From positions 15,562,001 through 15,626,000 of the forward strand of contig NC_079482.1 of assembly GCF_026230105.1 (NCBI RefSeq): a DNA stretch of 64,000 bases, in the 5' to 3' direction. Under the pieces are notes generated by a model that did no database searches, was not told the DNA's origin, and saw only the letters and a program-made list of their open reading frames with translations. This DNA comes from Diorhabda sublineata. Lineage: Eukaryota > Arthropoda > Insecta > Coleoptera > Chrysomelidae. The position numbers and the translations under genes are program-made. This document shows positions 25,376-36,070 of the stretch, piece by piece (position 1 is the stretch's first letter; the number at the start of each line of letters is the position of its first letter).

Positions 25376-26342
25376 AGAGTTGATACTAGAAGTTTGAGAT
25401 ATTTTAACACTGATGAGACTGATGGTATCATAAATTATAACATTTTTAATGGTGAACGTACTCAGATCTTGTTGTACGAGTGCTATTTGAGTTGTTTACA
25501 GATAATTGAAACATTTATCTTGCTCAAAAAATGTAAATTAATGGCACATTTTTGAGCCATGATTTTCTATAAATTTCGGCGTGGATTAAGCCAACAGGAG
25601 TGTGTCAAAAAACTCGATTCGACTTTTGATGATAAGGGACCTCCTCGAGCCATAATGCTTAGCTGGCTATCCGAGTTCAATTGTGGTCGCACATCGCTGC
25701 ATTATTAATTTCATGAAGGTCTTCAAAAATCGGCTGTTGTACCAGAAAACATCGATTCTGTGCGTAAACTGATATTGCAAGATCGTCATTTGACATGAGA
25801 TTAATCATACTTGGGTATTAGTTCCACTAGTGTACATTTTTTATTGCAAAGCTCATGTCGATTGGTATAAAGAAATGCTGAGAAAATTCAATCGTGGTGC
25901 TTCAAAAAACGTCTTAAAGAACTTGAAAGACAACGTCTGTATGAGTCTTTCAAGACGATCCAAATCCAACAAATTTGTTCGAACACGAAACACTTCGAAG
26001 AGAACGGTATTTTTGAATAACTGGATATTTCGCCACCATTTCATTAGAGCACGTAAATAGGTCAATTGTGAATAGTAAAACTGTATCGCAGAAGACTTAT
26101 CATCCTCCACCACGACAATGTGAGCTCTCATACATCACTTCAAACAAAAACTTGGAGAAGCCAATTACTGTTTTGGAAGTACCCCAATTGGAATTCAAAA
26201 AATGCTTCGACGATTGATTCAACCGCATGCAAAAGTGTATTGATCTTAATGGAGAATATTTTTAAAAACAATAAATCCATTTTCAATATCCAATTATGAA
26301 TATTTGTTTATATCTGTCTCAAAACTTGAGTAGCAACTCCCA
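25376..26342 (+). mobile_element. Mariner element, internally shortened, with both terminal repeats
   Basis: Sister of the element at 16.6-18.0 kb. The left end 'gagttgatactagaagtttgaga' at about 25376 pairs with the right end ('tctcaaaacttgagtagcaactcc', ending about 26342). The element is about 970 bp, some 350 bp shorter than its sister. Protein pieces: FYKFRRGLSQQECVKKLDS, PPRAIMLSWLSEFNCGRTSL, SAVVPENIDSVRKLILQDRH, VDWYKEMLRKFNRGASK, and the tail QKCIDLNGEYF near 26232-26265. The segment with the first catalytic Asp (GDESWIY) is missing, and the HHDNVSSHTSLQT-like part near 26110 is broken by stops. It abuts the LINE tail on its left. Confidence 0.85.
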
Positions 26343-26918
26343 TATTTGGAGATAATTTCCCAAAATTTGATCATATTCGCAGTTTTGTGTAGAAAAAATT
26401 TATTGAGTTTTTGTAATATTCATCTCATCATGGTTTCTAAAATAATGTCCCTGTAAACAAACAGAAAAGTTTCATATGTTACATAATTTGTGGCGTGAAT
26501 CAGAACAACGCCACTAGATAGATTATTTATCGATGTGGAATAGTTATCACTTATTTTTTAAAATTTCCATTGGATTTCACTGATATTCGCAGAGATGAGG
26601 AAATTATCAAACTGTAGGCAAATTTATATGAACACCTTTGCAAAAGGAGACTCCTGAATGGAAGTCCTCGAAATCCTTGAAGTTAGGAAAACTTCTCCAA
26701 CTTCCAAGTTCTTCGAAGAATTTGATAGCTTTTCGACTCGACGTTTGTTAGTATAGGGTTAAGAAGCTTGTGTATAATTATAACGTATAAAGTAACATGC
26801 GACTTTGACAATTTATTTTGTTGAACTTATGACTTTGGAGTTCGACTCATGTTTATCGTAGCAAACTGAAGTTATAAAGTGAAATAATGATTCCATAATA
26901 TTAAAATATTTGTTATAG
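26343..26918. other. Intron sequence upstream of the SMPDL3-like exon
   Basis: No element or exon recognised. It ends in the splice acceptor 'ttgttatag' at 26910-26918, with a short A/T-rich rather than strongly pyrimidine-rich tract. Confidence 0.4.
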
Positions 26919-27084
26919 GATGCTGGCGATCAGACTATGAAGGTGGCAAAGGTAAAGGAGCGCGAAGACAAATGGGACGTTTTGGTGACTATAGCTGCGA
27001 TTCTACGTGGGAGCTTATTGAATCCGCTGCTCAGCTTATGATGACACGTCACTATGATAATGTCGAATTTGTCCTCTGGACAGG
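26919..27084 (+). CDS. SMPDL3-like phosphodiesterase, internal exon (FGDY...WTG part)
   Basis: Internal exon of an acid sphingomyelinase-like phosphodiesterase 3 homologue, a secreted/lysosomal-type metallophosphoesterase family; the human member SMPDL3A hydrolyses nucleotides and cGAMP. Acceptor 'tgttatag' before 26919, donor 'cagg|gtgagt' after 27084. The exon finishes a codon with two bases, encodes 54 residues and leaves two bases (GG). Visible landmarks: CWRSDYEGG at the start, GRFGDYSCDSTWELIESA in the middle (the family's FGD..CD.P..L..SA block) and VEFVLWTG at the end. The next exon supplies the A completing Gly and then Asp, giving WTGD, where the Asp bridges the two metals. No lesions. 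The substrate of this insect member is unknown, and the 36-codon match to the family is by eye. Confidence 0.9.
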
Positions 27085-27844
27085 GTGAGTAATTATCATT
27101 ATTTTTCACTGATTTCAATTCCATTTATATTAATTCATAGAGCTAATATCGCATGCTAGGATTTTGAATTAGAATTGAACAAATATGTTTCCTAGAATCC
27201 ATAACTGGGCACATTTAGAGAACTTTTGATTTCTCAAAATTATTTAATAATATAGTGAGTTTATGATGAGATGATTTTTCATTCGTTTTTTAGTGCATTT
27301 AACAGCTATGGTCATAAGCAAGAGTTACAATGTATGTTCCAATAATGTTAAAACAGTTTTGGCAAGGGACTTACGGAATATAATACCATTAATTCGATTG
27401 TTGACTAGAAGTAACATATTTTGTGAATTAGAAGTTCTTCGTCCGAGAACTAAATCACTCTAAGTTGTTTAATTTGCGTGATTTGATTTATCTTCCATTT
27501 CACTTTCAAATTAATGGCGTCGTATCTTAATATTTGTGATCAGAATAAACTTTTTTTTGGGAGCTTTTACTCTATGTTCCTTCTGGTTCCCATATATACT
27601 TATCGATGGCTATTTCAGATTCGAACATTTTTTTTTGGTATTCTGTTTTCGGGCACACAACATAAGTGTCTAAATTATTTCAATTATACTTAATATATTT
27701 TATCTCTAGTTGTGTTTACCTTCATTTTTTTGCTATATGTCTCATTTGTCTTTCTTTCTCTTTCGTTTTATTGCCTATTTTTTTTGAGTAATCTCATTTG
27801 CATTGCATTGCATTTAAGTTTGATATAATGCTCATGTCTCACAG

Positions 27845-28158
27845 CTATACAGCATGGAAGGCCTCGTTACCTTTTTCAAAATATTTATTTCTATGTTTTT
27901 TGTCACTTCTTTTTTCCCTAAAAAATGATTCTTTCATTTCATCAATTAATTCAACATTTTTACGCACCCAGATAACTATAAATTTCCAAATGCTTAATTT
28001 GTTTTTCCTGTATTTGTTATTATGTGAATTATCTACTCTTGCGATTAACATGCTCGTAGACTCATTGGATTTCAAATTAATTTTATTCATTTTTATATGT
28101 AATGTTTCGAGATGTAGTAGATCTTCTCCCTATGTTGCTAATAATATAAAATAATATC

Positions 28159-28235
<77 letters not shown>

Positions 28236-28660
28236 ATTCCAGGTCTCCTATATTTTTCCTGGCTCTTTGTCCTTTCCATTATCTCATCTTTCACTATTAA
28301 GAAAAGTGTTGAGCTTAATATACTTCCTTGTTTAAGTCCCTCGATTCCTCGTTGTTTTTTCGTACATTTTTTTCTACCATTGCTCTTTTCTTCAGTGCTT
28401 TACTACAGTTTCTAAGTATTGTGAATATATCTTCTTCATAAACACATTCACATTACCATGACTCTTCTTTCTTTGCATACTCAATTATCCTTTGTGCAAA
28501 TATGATGTACCATACTTCCCCATCTAATGATATCATTTCCATTCTTTTGTCTCTGAATTTTTCACTTCTTGTGCCTTTTAATCTATCTGAAAATTTTTCC
28601 ATAAGTACTTCCCCGACCACCCTTTCTTTTTTTTCAACTCTACACCAGACCACCAGACCA
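27845..28660 (-). pseudogene. Non-LTR retrotransposon RT domain, split by an (AT)n tract
   Basis: Reading leftward: FAQRIIEYAKKEESW at about 28500-28456 (RT domain 2 style, LRQI.EK..E), then RGIEGLKQGSILSSTLFLI and VKDEIMERTK at 28350-28250 (the G.(R/K)QG..LSP.LF motif of RT domain 4). An (AT)n tract at 28162-28231 lies where the catalytic (Y/F)ADD would be expected. On its far side, MNKINLKSNESTSMLIARVD near 28088 fits the 'INLKSN.SKT..M' step after FADD, followed by a helical charged stretch to 27845. Frames are broken in between. Best guess is an RTE/CR1-like LINE. The purine bias of the minus strand explains several long + frames here (27798-28154, 28502-28693), which are shadows. Confidence 0.65.
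28162..28231. repeat. (AT)n microsatellite
   Basis: About 35 uninterrupted AT units. Lies inside the antisense LINE at the expected position of its FADD motif. Confidence 0.95.
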
Positions 28661-28926
28661 CTTTTTCTTATTTTGTTTCATTCACTTCAATAGCCAACAG
28701 TATACTTTTATACCCTCCCCTTTTTCACTATTTTATTCCCACATATTAGACTTCAATTGTTATAACAAATTCTTCGCTTACAGCTTCTCCATTGCCATAT
28801 CTTGTTTTTCTTCTTCTACCTCTATTTTCCTTGTATTTTGCTCTTTTTTGTTCCATCTTCATTCCTCTCATATTCGACATATTTGTTTTTCTAGTTTTTT
28901 ATAATCCGTATGCTCTGGTTTCACAT

Positions 28927-28929
<3 letters not shown>

Positions 28930-29006
<77 letters not shown>
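28930..29006. repeat. (AT)n microsatellite
   Basis: About 38 AT units; the end of the Tyr-Ile repeat frame at 28792-29007 is an artefact of it. Confidence 0.95.
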
Positions 29007-29007
<1 letters not shown>

Positions 29008-30099
29008 CCAAAATAAACTCAACAAGACGAGGTGATTCTGTGGTATCCGATATGATTTTTTGATGACATCCAACTACAGATTCAGTCCATGAAGCATCTG
29101 TGTAGTAATTAAGTTGATGTTTTCAACCAGGGTGGTGTATTAAGAAGTTGTGAAGGTCTGTTTTGAGATGAAGTTGTGTTCAATATTGAAGGAAGTGGAC
29201 GTGCGATTGTCTTGGAGCAGTATAATTGATCTTTTGGTTGATGTTATTGAAAGAGAAATTGTACTTGGGGAATTGGAGAAAAATCCGTCTGCGGAGGAGA
29301 GGAGAGGATATTGTCGCCTAATGCAGAGAGAGGTTCTTCAACGTTGCACTGGAAGCTTATAGAAGGGCTTAACTGGAATGATCGTGAACATAGTCGAATG
29401 GAAGTATGATGTACCAAAATAAGACATATTGATCTGCCGGAAACGAGTCTTGAGCGGACAAGTGCCCAAGTAGGACGACTGTATAGTTGCTCAGAAATCA
29501 AGAAAATTATGTGATTATGACTGATAATATATAAAGATTGATGACCACTTCATTATTATATACCTCGGTTTTTTTGAGAGGTACCAGTGATAGAATAAAG
29601 ATTCAACTTCTATTATTACAAATAATGTAGGTTATACAAATTATACTTGAATATAATTTTCAATTTTCCTTTTCACATATCATATGACTGTTCTCTATCA
29701 TTCGTTTGTAAGCTTGTAAGCATTCATTTTTGTCAATAATATCAAATCATTGATACTACTTATCAATATTAATATGGAATGACGAGCACTATGCTAGGAG
29801 TCCCTGTTCATATATTTTTAATTCTTATAGTGGTTCAGCTTCGATATTATCAATCATTATCAATATCCGTGCTAACCATGTTTGAACAAGGAGTTGTGTC
29901 ATAATTATTGACTTATATCTATGTTATGAATTAAAAATACATCTTTTTTGTGAAATATCACGTTTTGATATTGTTTGATTTCTGTTACAAAGAAATATTA
30001 ATCCTAATTAAACCCTTATGTTGAGTTGCCTTTGATATGAGAATTGTAAAGTAATGACTGAGTAGACAGTTTTTCGTCAACAAATATTTAATTCTATTG
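29007..30099. other. Intronic stretch without recognised features
   Basis: 29081-29480 is richer in G+C with a 70-codon + frame (29150-29362, Glu/Arg/Leu-rich) that I cannot assign; it may be a repeat. The rest is ordinary AT-rich DNA. Confidence 0.3.
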
Positions 30100-30190
30100 A
30101 CAAAATAGTGAAAATCATCAGGTCATACTCTGCTACTACCACTACACCAACACTCATGATTACAATGTCAGAGACTAAAGGTAAACTAAA
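30100..30190 (-). repeat. PLE-associated noncoding repeat fragment
   Basis: Contains 'ctactaccactacaccaacactcatgattacaatg' in two consecutive parts, the reverse complement of the 'aattgtgagtgttggtgtagtgg' style repeat noted at 2.0, 6.0, 36.0 and 57.9 kb. It lies about 400 bp from a PLE remnant but in the opposite orientation. Confidence 0.35.
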
Positions 30191-30479
30191 ACTTGACTAG
30201 CCTGTTTTGTACTGAATTTTTCCACCAATGAACCTTCTCCCGCGAAAATTAATTCCCACGAGAAAACCTCTGTGGATTTATGCACCAATTTGGAACCAAA
30301 TCTGTTGAATATTCCTTCCAATCTATTTGTATAAACAGGATTGAGAGGTACCAGAGCAAACTTTGTGTTTGTAAAAAAATGGTTTCACATTACCATCGAG
30401 AGATACAATGAAGAAAGGAGCTCTACTGAGAATGTAGCTGTACTTAACGATTATGATAATTGAATAATTGAAACTAGTT

Positions 30480-31000
30480 TGAGTAACCGTCATAGGCTTA
30501 AGAAATCTCTATGTGAAATCACTTTTCTCCAAACTCAAAGTGAAAAAAAGAAAAAATTCTTTTGATACCTTTCAATCCTGTTATATAACATGAATAGAAA
30601 GAAATATATGAGAGAGTGAGTTTTAAACCGGTTTTTAATCCTAATAATACAAAACAATAATTGTTGGGTAATCCTAAGGATAAAATGCTCAATTTGGAAA
30701 AGAGAGGTATATATAAAATTAGCTGTGGTGATTTTGACGGGAGGAATATTGGGCAGACTAGGAGATCTGTTACTGTCCGGTTAAAAGAACATCTAGCTCA
30801 TTTACATTATAGATGGACCAAAAAATCGAGTATTGCCGATCACGCTGCCAGTCATATCTTGGCATAAATATCAATAATGTGAAATTGTTGAAAAATGTAT
30901 CCAAAAATAAATTGTTCCATGCATTTGAAAGAATTGAAATTGCTTAGTGTAAGAGTAGCTTAAATAGGGACAACCGGCCAACTAATGGGCTTAGTAGAGC
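30480..31000 (+). pseudogene. Penelope-like element remnant with GIY-YIG endonuclease
   Basis: The clearest PLE piece in the window. Near 30487 the frame reads NRHRLKKSLCEITFLQTQ, and after frameshifts LGNPKDKMLNLEKRGIYKIS begins at 30664. It continues through CGDFDGRNIGQTRRSVTVRL, KEHLAHLHY and SSIADHAASH to a stop at 30865-30867. In PLEs this order (a linker with LGN.KDK, then GIYKI.C..C...YIGQT.R....R..EH..H........S..A.H) is the C-terminal GIY-YIG endonuclease that follows the reverse transcriptase and is used for integration. The catalytic YIG motif reads NIG. The reverse transcriptase is not recognisable upstream; a 5'-truncated dead copy. Confidence 0.75.
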
Positions 31001-32887
31001 TGGAATTAGAGGTATTTGTCCATAATAAGGTTGCCACACCTCTCATTTGAAGAGTTAGAGTGAATCTTGTGAAACAAAATTTGCACAAAATTTGTTTAAG
31101 AATTTTATTTTTCCACATAAAGTGCCACTCATTATGATTTTAGAAAATGTTAATTTCCACGTGTTTTTTTTAAAGCCACTTTTGTTATAAATTTTCTCCC
31201 TGAATTTGTTACATAATCCGTTCCTGATATATGGCTAACTGCCGTTCTTAGTTCTCTCACACGATACATCATATTTTCATACAAGCTTGTTACAATTTTC
31301 ATATTATCATTTGATCCTAACCTTATTTCGAAATGAATCGTATCTTCTCGCCTCAAATATCAATGCAGATAAATGAAAATATATATTTTGCGACGGTTTT
31401 TGTACAAATCGGGAAAAAAACGTTGATTACATGTGTATGTATGTGAGTTTGAGAATTTTTTTCCACAAGCAAATCCTGTTTTCTGTAGACTTTTTCTCTT
31501 TAATTCAGAAATTTTCAGATTTTATTGGGTTTTTATAACTGTGAAAGCAGCGAAATGCTGCTGGCTCTCTGAATTTATTGTCAAGCGGAAAAATGAGACC
31601 ATAAGTAATATCCGAAAATATTCATCAATCGGTTATTTTTTCCTCTGCAATTTTCGTTATGACGAGATTCAAACTTCTGTTCATATTTCGAAGTACACAT
31701 TATTATTTCTTTCTTATTAAATTGAATATCTGTAAATGAAAAAATAAATTATTTGTGTTCCCTATCTCGCCAGTTGATTTGAAAAATTCATGGAAATAAT
31801 TTTCAAATATTTCTAATGTCTAAAATGGTGTCATCAGAATAAAGTTAAAAATAGATTAAATGAATACACATAATCGCTTCACGATCAATAGTATACGGTA
31901 TAGTTATAAAAAAAAGTTGTTCAGCCATTCTATTCATTAATATAGATTTCTTTGGGAGATATAGCCCAGGAAATGATTGATTGAGAATCTAAGTTTTCAT
32001 CTTTGGGCGCTTCCTTCGTGGGCCGCTAGTTTTAATTCTACGCGTGATGTCTTCGACCACGTGTTTGCTATGTTTTTTTTCCGAATGAAAGACTAAATCA
32101 AGAATATTAACTTTTCAGTTAACTATTCACTATTCGTATGTACCGAAAGTAATAAACCAAATTAAAGCTGGATGTTTGGATAACATTACTTTCATACAAT
32201 ACTAAAATATGTATAAAATTCTTATTTCAAAATGAAATTCGTGAAAGTTTCTCTCACGCAGAAGATAGCAAATATTTTGACAAGGCACGAAATTTCACAA
32301 TCCTCGCATTCGAGCGACAATATTCAAATCATGATCAATTACTTAATCAATAAGGGTTACTATCTCGCTACCTCATTCAGCACTTCTTTCTGTTGCTATT
32401 TTTATCAACTTTTTTTCTATAATTTGCTTGTTGTTTGTGAGAGAATTTGCAAACTTGCGACACAATTTCTTCTCTAACACTCACTAGAAGTGGATGTATT
32501 TTTTAGCTTACCTTGGCCACAATAAATAAATGAAAAGAGTACTTCTTAGAAGAAACTGAACTTTTTTTGCACAAATAATTAATATCTCACCGGAGTTTAG
32601 CACGGCTGGTGATCATCAGCACCTATTACTAAGCTGTGAAATCTGGGTTGTATGATTTGCTATGAATCTAAAAATTTTACTGAATGATTCAATGAAATAT
32701 TTTCTGTTCATTGGATTTTCGGTTGATGTAATACATTTCTAAGAATTTTTCTTCAATATGTAAATTTCTTTCAATATATTTTCTTTCAGAATCCATGTAT
32801 GACATATTTAAATAGCACGTTTCGGTTTTTCAAGTTTTGCATCGCTTTTGTATTGAGCAAATCGTGATTACAAATTTTAAAATGCCA
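31001..32887. other. Intronic stretch without recognised features
   Basis: A 68-codon minus frame at 31150-31356 (...ELRTAVSHISGTDYVTNSG...) looks somewhat protein-like but carries no motif I can name. The + frames at 31433-31720 and 32232-32477 look like chance frames. Confidence 0.3.
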
Positions 32888-32890
32888 TAC

Positions 32891-33121
32891 CTACAAATTT
32901 TGCTTGGTATAATGCAATATAACATATGATTCCAACAACAGATTAACCATATCCTTTAGATAGCCAACTCGAGTTCTCGATTTAGCGGCATCTCTTGTTT
33001 CATTAGCATTACTAAACAAGTCAAATTTACTGACTCCAGAATGAGCTGAATAAATCTCAACCTGTTCTTGTACATCCCATTCTCCATTCACAGGACGGAA
33101 TGCCATGTCCCATTGTTGCAC
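32891..33121 (-). CDS. Unidentified protein-like open frame
   Basis: A 76-codon minus frame with balanced composition, unlike the F/I/Y-rich chance frames around it: MQQWDMAFRPVNGEWDVQEQ, then VSKFDLFSNANETRDAAKS, then RVGYLKDMVNLLLESY. It could be an exon, a transposon fragment or, less likely, chance. No convincing splice sites at both ends were found, and the frame upstream is closed. Function unknown. Confidence 0.3.
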   Translation of the reverse strand: MQQWDMAFRPVNGEWDVQEQVEIYSAHSGVSKFDLFSNANETRDAAKSRTRVGYLKDMVNLLLESYVILHYTKQNL

Positions 33122-33290
33122 AAAATAGTTATTGTACTATGGCCAAGTACCGATGAAGCTTAATTGTACCAGAGTCGTGAATCACTACCTCTAAACTGTG
33201 AAGATATACGTTTCAAGTAATTGCTGCACAAGAAGATTAGTGAAAGGTAGCTTCAAAACTAAATATTAATTTGATTTTTGGGTTGTTGTT

Positions 33291-33490
33291 GATGTTGTGG
33301 GTTGAGGACTCAAAATAAAATTGCGTGAGAGTTTTGTTGCCAATGCCAATATTGATATCCTTTATTTGATCTTTATCAATGCTAAAAATATATGATACAT
33401 TATAATTTTAACGTTGAGGAAGATAAACAAGATGAACATCAAATAAAGGATCGAAAAAACTGTTAGATAGTCCTCGACCCGCAACACAAT
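33291..33490. repeat. Foldback (inverted) repeat, copy 1
   Basis: Left arm 'gttgtgggttgaggact' at 33294-33310 pairs with 'agtcctcgacccgcaacac' at 33469-33487. A second, nested pair is 'atcctttatttgat' at 33357-33370 with 'atcaaataaaggat' at 33438-33451. The left arm continues with 'caaaataaaa', shared with the foldback at 40.07-40.20 kb, as is the following 'gagagttttgt..ccaatgccaa' stretch. The two are members of one repeat family. Confidence 0.6.
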
Positions 33491-35329
33491 TCGAAATTTC
33501 ATACGAGGAAGGACAATAATATCAAGAATGATTTATTTGATAAACAACATACGTAAAATTTCTAAAGCTTGCATGAATGTAAGAGATGACAAACACTATA
33601 TTGATTGTTTTATTTTTTTGTAATCAATAATTGTTTATTTAATGTTTCCAATAATGCTCTTGGAAGTTTAGAATTGCTCGATTTTCATCACTAGACAGTA
33701 AACAGAAAGTAAATAAACAAATGTGGTTTTGATATTGGAATTTAACAATACGATCTCATTTCCAAAAAATAAAAAATGATCTCGAATATACAAAGTGATG
33801 GAAAACTTTTGAATCTATGTACATATAAATACATAATTAGAAAACAAACCGTATCGAATCACTGAAGGGAAACCATACATGTCAAACAATATAATTTCGT
33901 TTGATGTATTGTGTTAGGTCTACTTCGATCCGTTGCGTATTGAGCTGGGGGAAGAGTTATATAGATGTTTGAGCTCAAGTAGTTTGTATCCTATATAGTT
34001 CGATGTGATCCCTTCAACGAACAATACTTTATTTGGATGATAATCTATTAAAATTTTGGAAATATTGTTCAGATTGTGCGTATAGGAGAAACTCATATCG
34101 ATGAGAGCTTTTCAGTGTTCAAAATTGAATTTGTTTGAGAGGATTATTCGTTTTATAAATTGGATAATTCTCCTTTCCGCAGTAAATAATCACAACTACA
34201 ATTATCAGGGAAGAGCTATTTTTTTATCAATGCAAACCATATCAATACAATTTTTGTTTCATGAAAATATGAGTTAATTTCGCTTTTCTACGATGCTTAT
34301 ATGTTTAATCAATTTCCGTGATAAACTGTGGCTTTTAGAAATGTGTATTCATATAAATAAGACGAGGTCAATGTCCGATTGAAGTAGTATTAATAAACTA
34401 ATTCAGAAGAAAACGATGGTTTTAAAATAACAAAGTAATTTTGCTCTTCTAATTCAATAAGAATCCTTTCTTTTGTGATTCAATTGGCAGCTTTTTGTTC
34501 TATCAATAATTTATTATACAGTTACCATTTTCTTGATGTCTAATAAGTTAACGCGGCATTCGAATAACAGAAATAAATTTAAACAAAATTCGATGAATGA
34601 ATAATATGAGGATATAAATATATTTTGACTATTCCTTCAAAAAAATAATTAATTGATACGCCAATAAAACATAAATAATTATAACTAGTATCAAATCAAT
34701 ATATCGCATATACATTTCAATATCCCCTTTTTATCAAAATTGAATGAAATAAAAGTTAATGCATTAGAAAGTTGAAAGAACATTTGTAGGACGACAATAA
34801 AGATCGCATGATGTTTTAGGATAATATTTATGTTTTTCAACCATTAACTAATTAATTTCAGCCCTTAAACACCAACTCCTTTCATGATATAATTGATAAA
34901 CAAAAAATTATGGTACTATATTCTTGAAAGATTTTTTCTTCGACAAACTGTTATTTTCAACCGCAAATAACTCAAAAAATACCAGTCTTACGAAGAAAAT
35001 GTAGAGAACATTTTTTTCTCAGAATTACTTTTTTTACTGACTTCTGCAGGCAGAATGTGAAAACCACCCCTAAAGTTTTAGCTAACGGTGGCAAGATACA
35101 TAGAATAATCCTTGTACTATTCCCTAATTTTTGTGGAAATTTCAACTGAATCCAGACAGGACGAAGAAATTGCCAGGTAAAATGCTTAATTTTATTTTGC
35201 ATGTTTTTAACAACAAATCAAATAGGCTACTTTCTCCGTTCTAAGAACTAACCTATTCTAAAAATGGATATTGATGTATTTAGGAACACATCCCAGAGGA
35301 TTTTTTCTATTCAATCCATCATAAATTGC
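33491..35329. other. Intronic stretch without recognised features
   Basis: Very AT-rich; nothing recognised. The minus frame at 34972-35202 lacks motifs. Confidence 0.3.
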
Positions 35330-35760
35330 CAGCCTTAGTTTCTTGATACATTGTTTGATCAATTTTTAATTCAAATTGAAGGGAAGGACTTTATCGAGGA
35401 TGTGACTGAACTTTACGGTTATACGAGTGATAAGATGATTAACCGTCATGAGTTGAAGAAATTTTCCTGTGGAATCACCTTTCTCAAAAATAAAAACAGG
35501 AAAATTTTCTCTGGTATTTCTTTATCACGTTTATAAAAAAAGATGCGAATTTTAGCAAAAGTATATTCAAAACTAGTTTGTAACGGTCAATATCTCACGG
35601 AAAATAGTGTGATTAATATTATGGTGAGGAATATGTTTGGCAAAGTAAGAGGTCTTATGAAGAGAAAAACTGTCAAGTATGCCGTCAGTCATAATCAAGG
35701 AATGAATATAAATAATGTTGATGAAAGTATCGAAAAATTGATTTTTAGATAAATTTAAAA
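35330..35760 (+). pseudogene. Penelope-like element remnant (region before the endonuclease)
   Basis: The frame at 35351-35536 reads ...DKMINRHELKKFSCGITFLK and then GISLSRL. The NRH.LKK..C..TFL core is shared with the PLE remnant at 30.49 kb (NRHRLKKSLCEITFLQ), so this is the same segment of a PLE. A second frame at 35543-35752 (MRILAKVYSKLVCNGQYLTE...) may continue it after a frameshift, but its assignment is weaker. No endonuclease follows. Confidence 0.5.
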
Positions 35761-35960
35761 GTTTATTATAAAGAGGGTGTGAACACATACCGGGTATTTT
35801 CCTTACTGTCCATTGTATAGTGAGTAATAGTAAGGGAAAGAATGTGAAATTTGTCGCCGAATTGGTTTTCACAGTAAGAGTTTTATTGGTGAGAGAATTT
35901 ATTATATTATTTTTAGGTAGGTCAAATGAATGAGTTTCAGTTTATCACGAGTGTCAAAAT

Positions 35961-36005
35961 GCGCATCAGGCACCATAATTGTGAGTGTTTCTGTAGTGGC
36001 GTGAA
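35961..36005 (+). repeat. PLE-associated noncoding repeat fragment
   Basis: 'caccataattgtgagtgttt' with 'ctgtagtgg' following: same word as near 57.92 kb. It sits 70 bp upstream of the SMPDL3-like exon, within the intron. Confidence 0.35.
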
Positions 36006-36070
36006 GAATATGTTTTTATTTCAGTCAAAGCTGTACTTGAGGTTAAAATTTTGATTTTCTTTTGTTCCAG

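Larger units (their letters stand above)
27085..36070 (+). other. Intron (8,986 bp) of the SMPDL3-like gene
   Basis: Starts 'gtgagt' and ends 'tttgttccag'; phase 2. It contains an antisense LINE with (AT)n tracts (27.8-29.0 kb), a PLE remnant (30.5-31.0 kb), an unidentified minus frame (32.9 kb), a foldback repeat (33.3 kb) and a second PLE remnant (35.3-35.8 kb). The remainder, including 29.0-30.1, 31.4-32.8 and 33.5-35.3 kb, shows nothing recognisable. Confidence 0.85.

Noticed and set aside
28792..29007. Frame ending in Tyr-Ile repeats
   Set aside because: Product of the (AT)n microsatellite.
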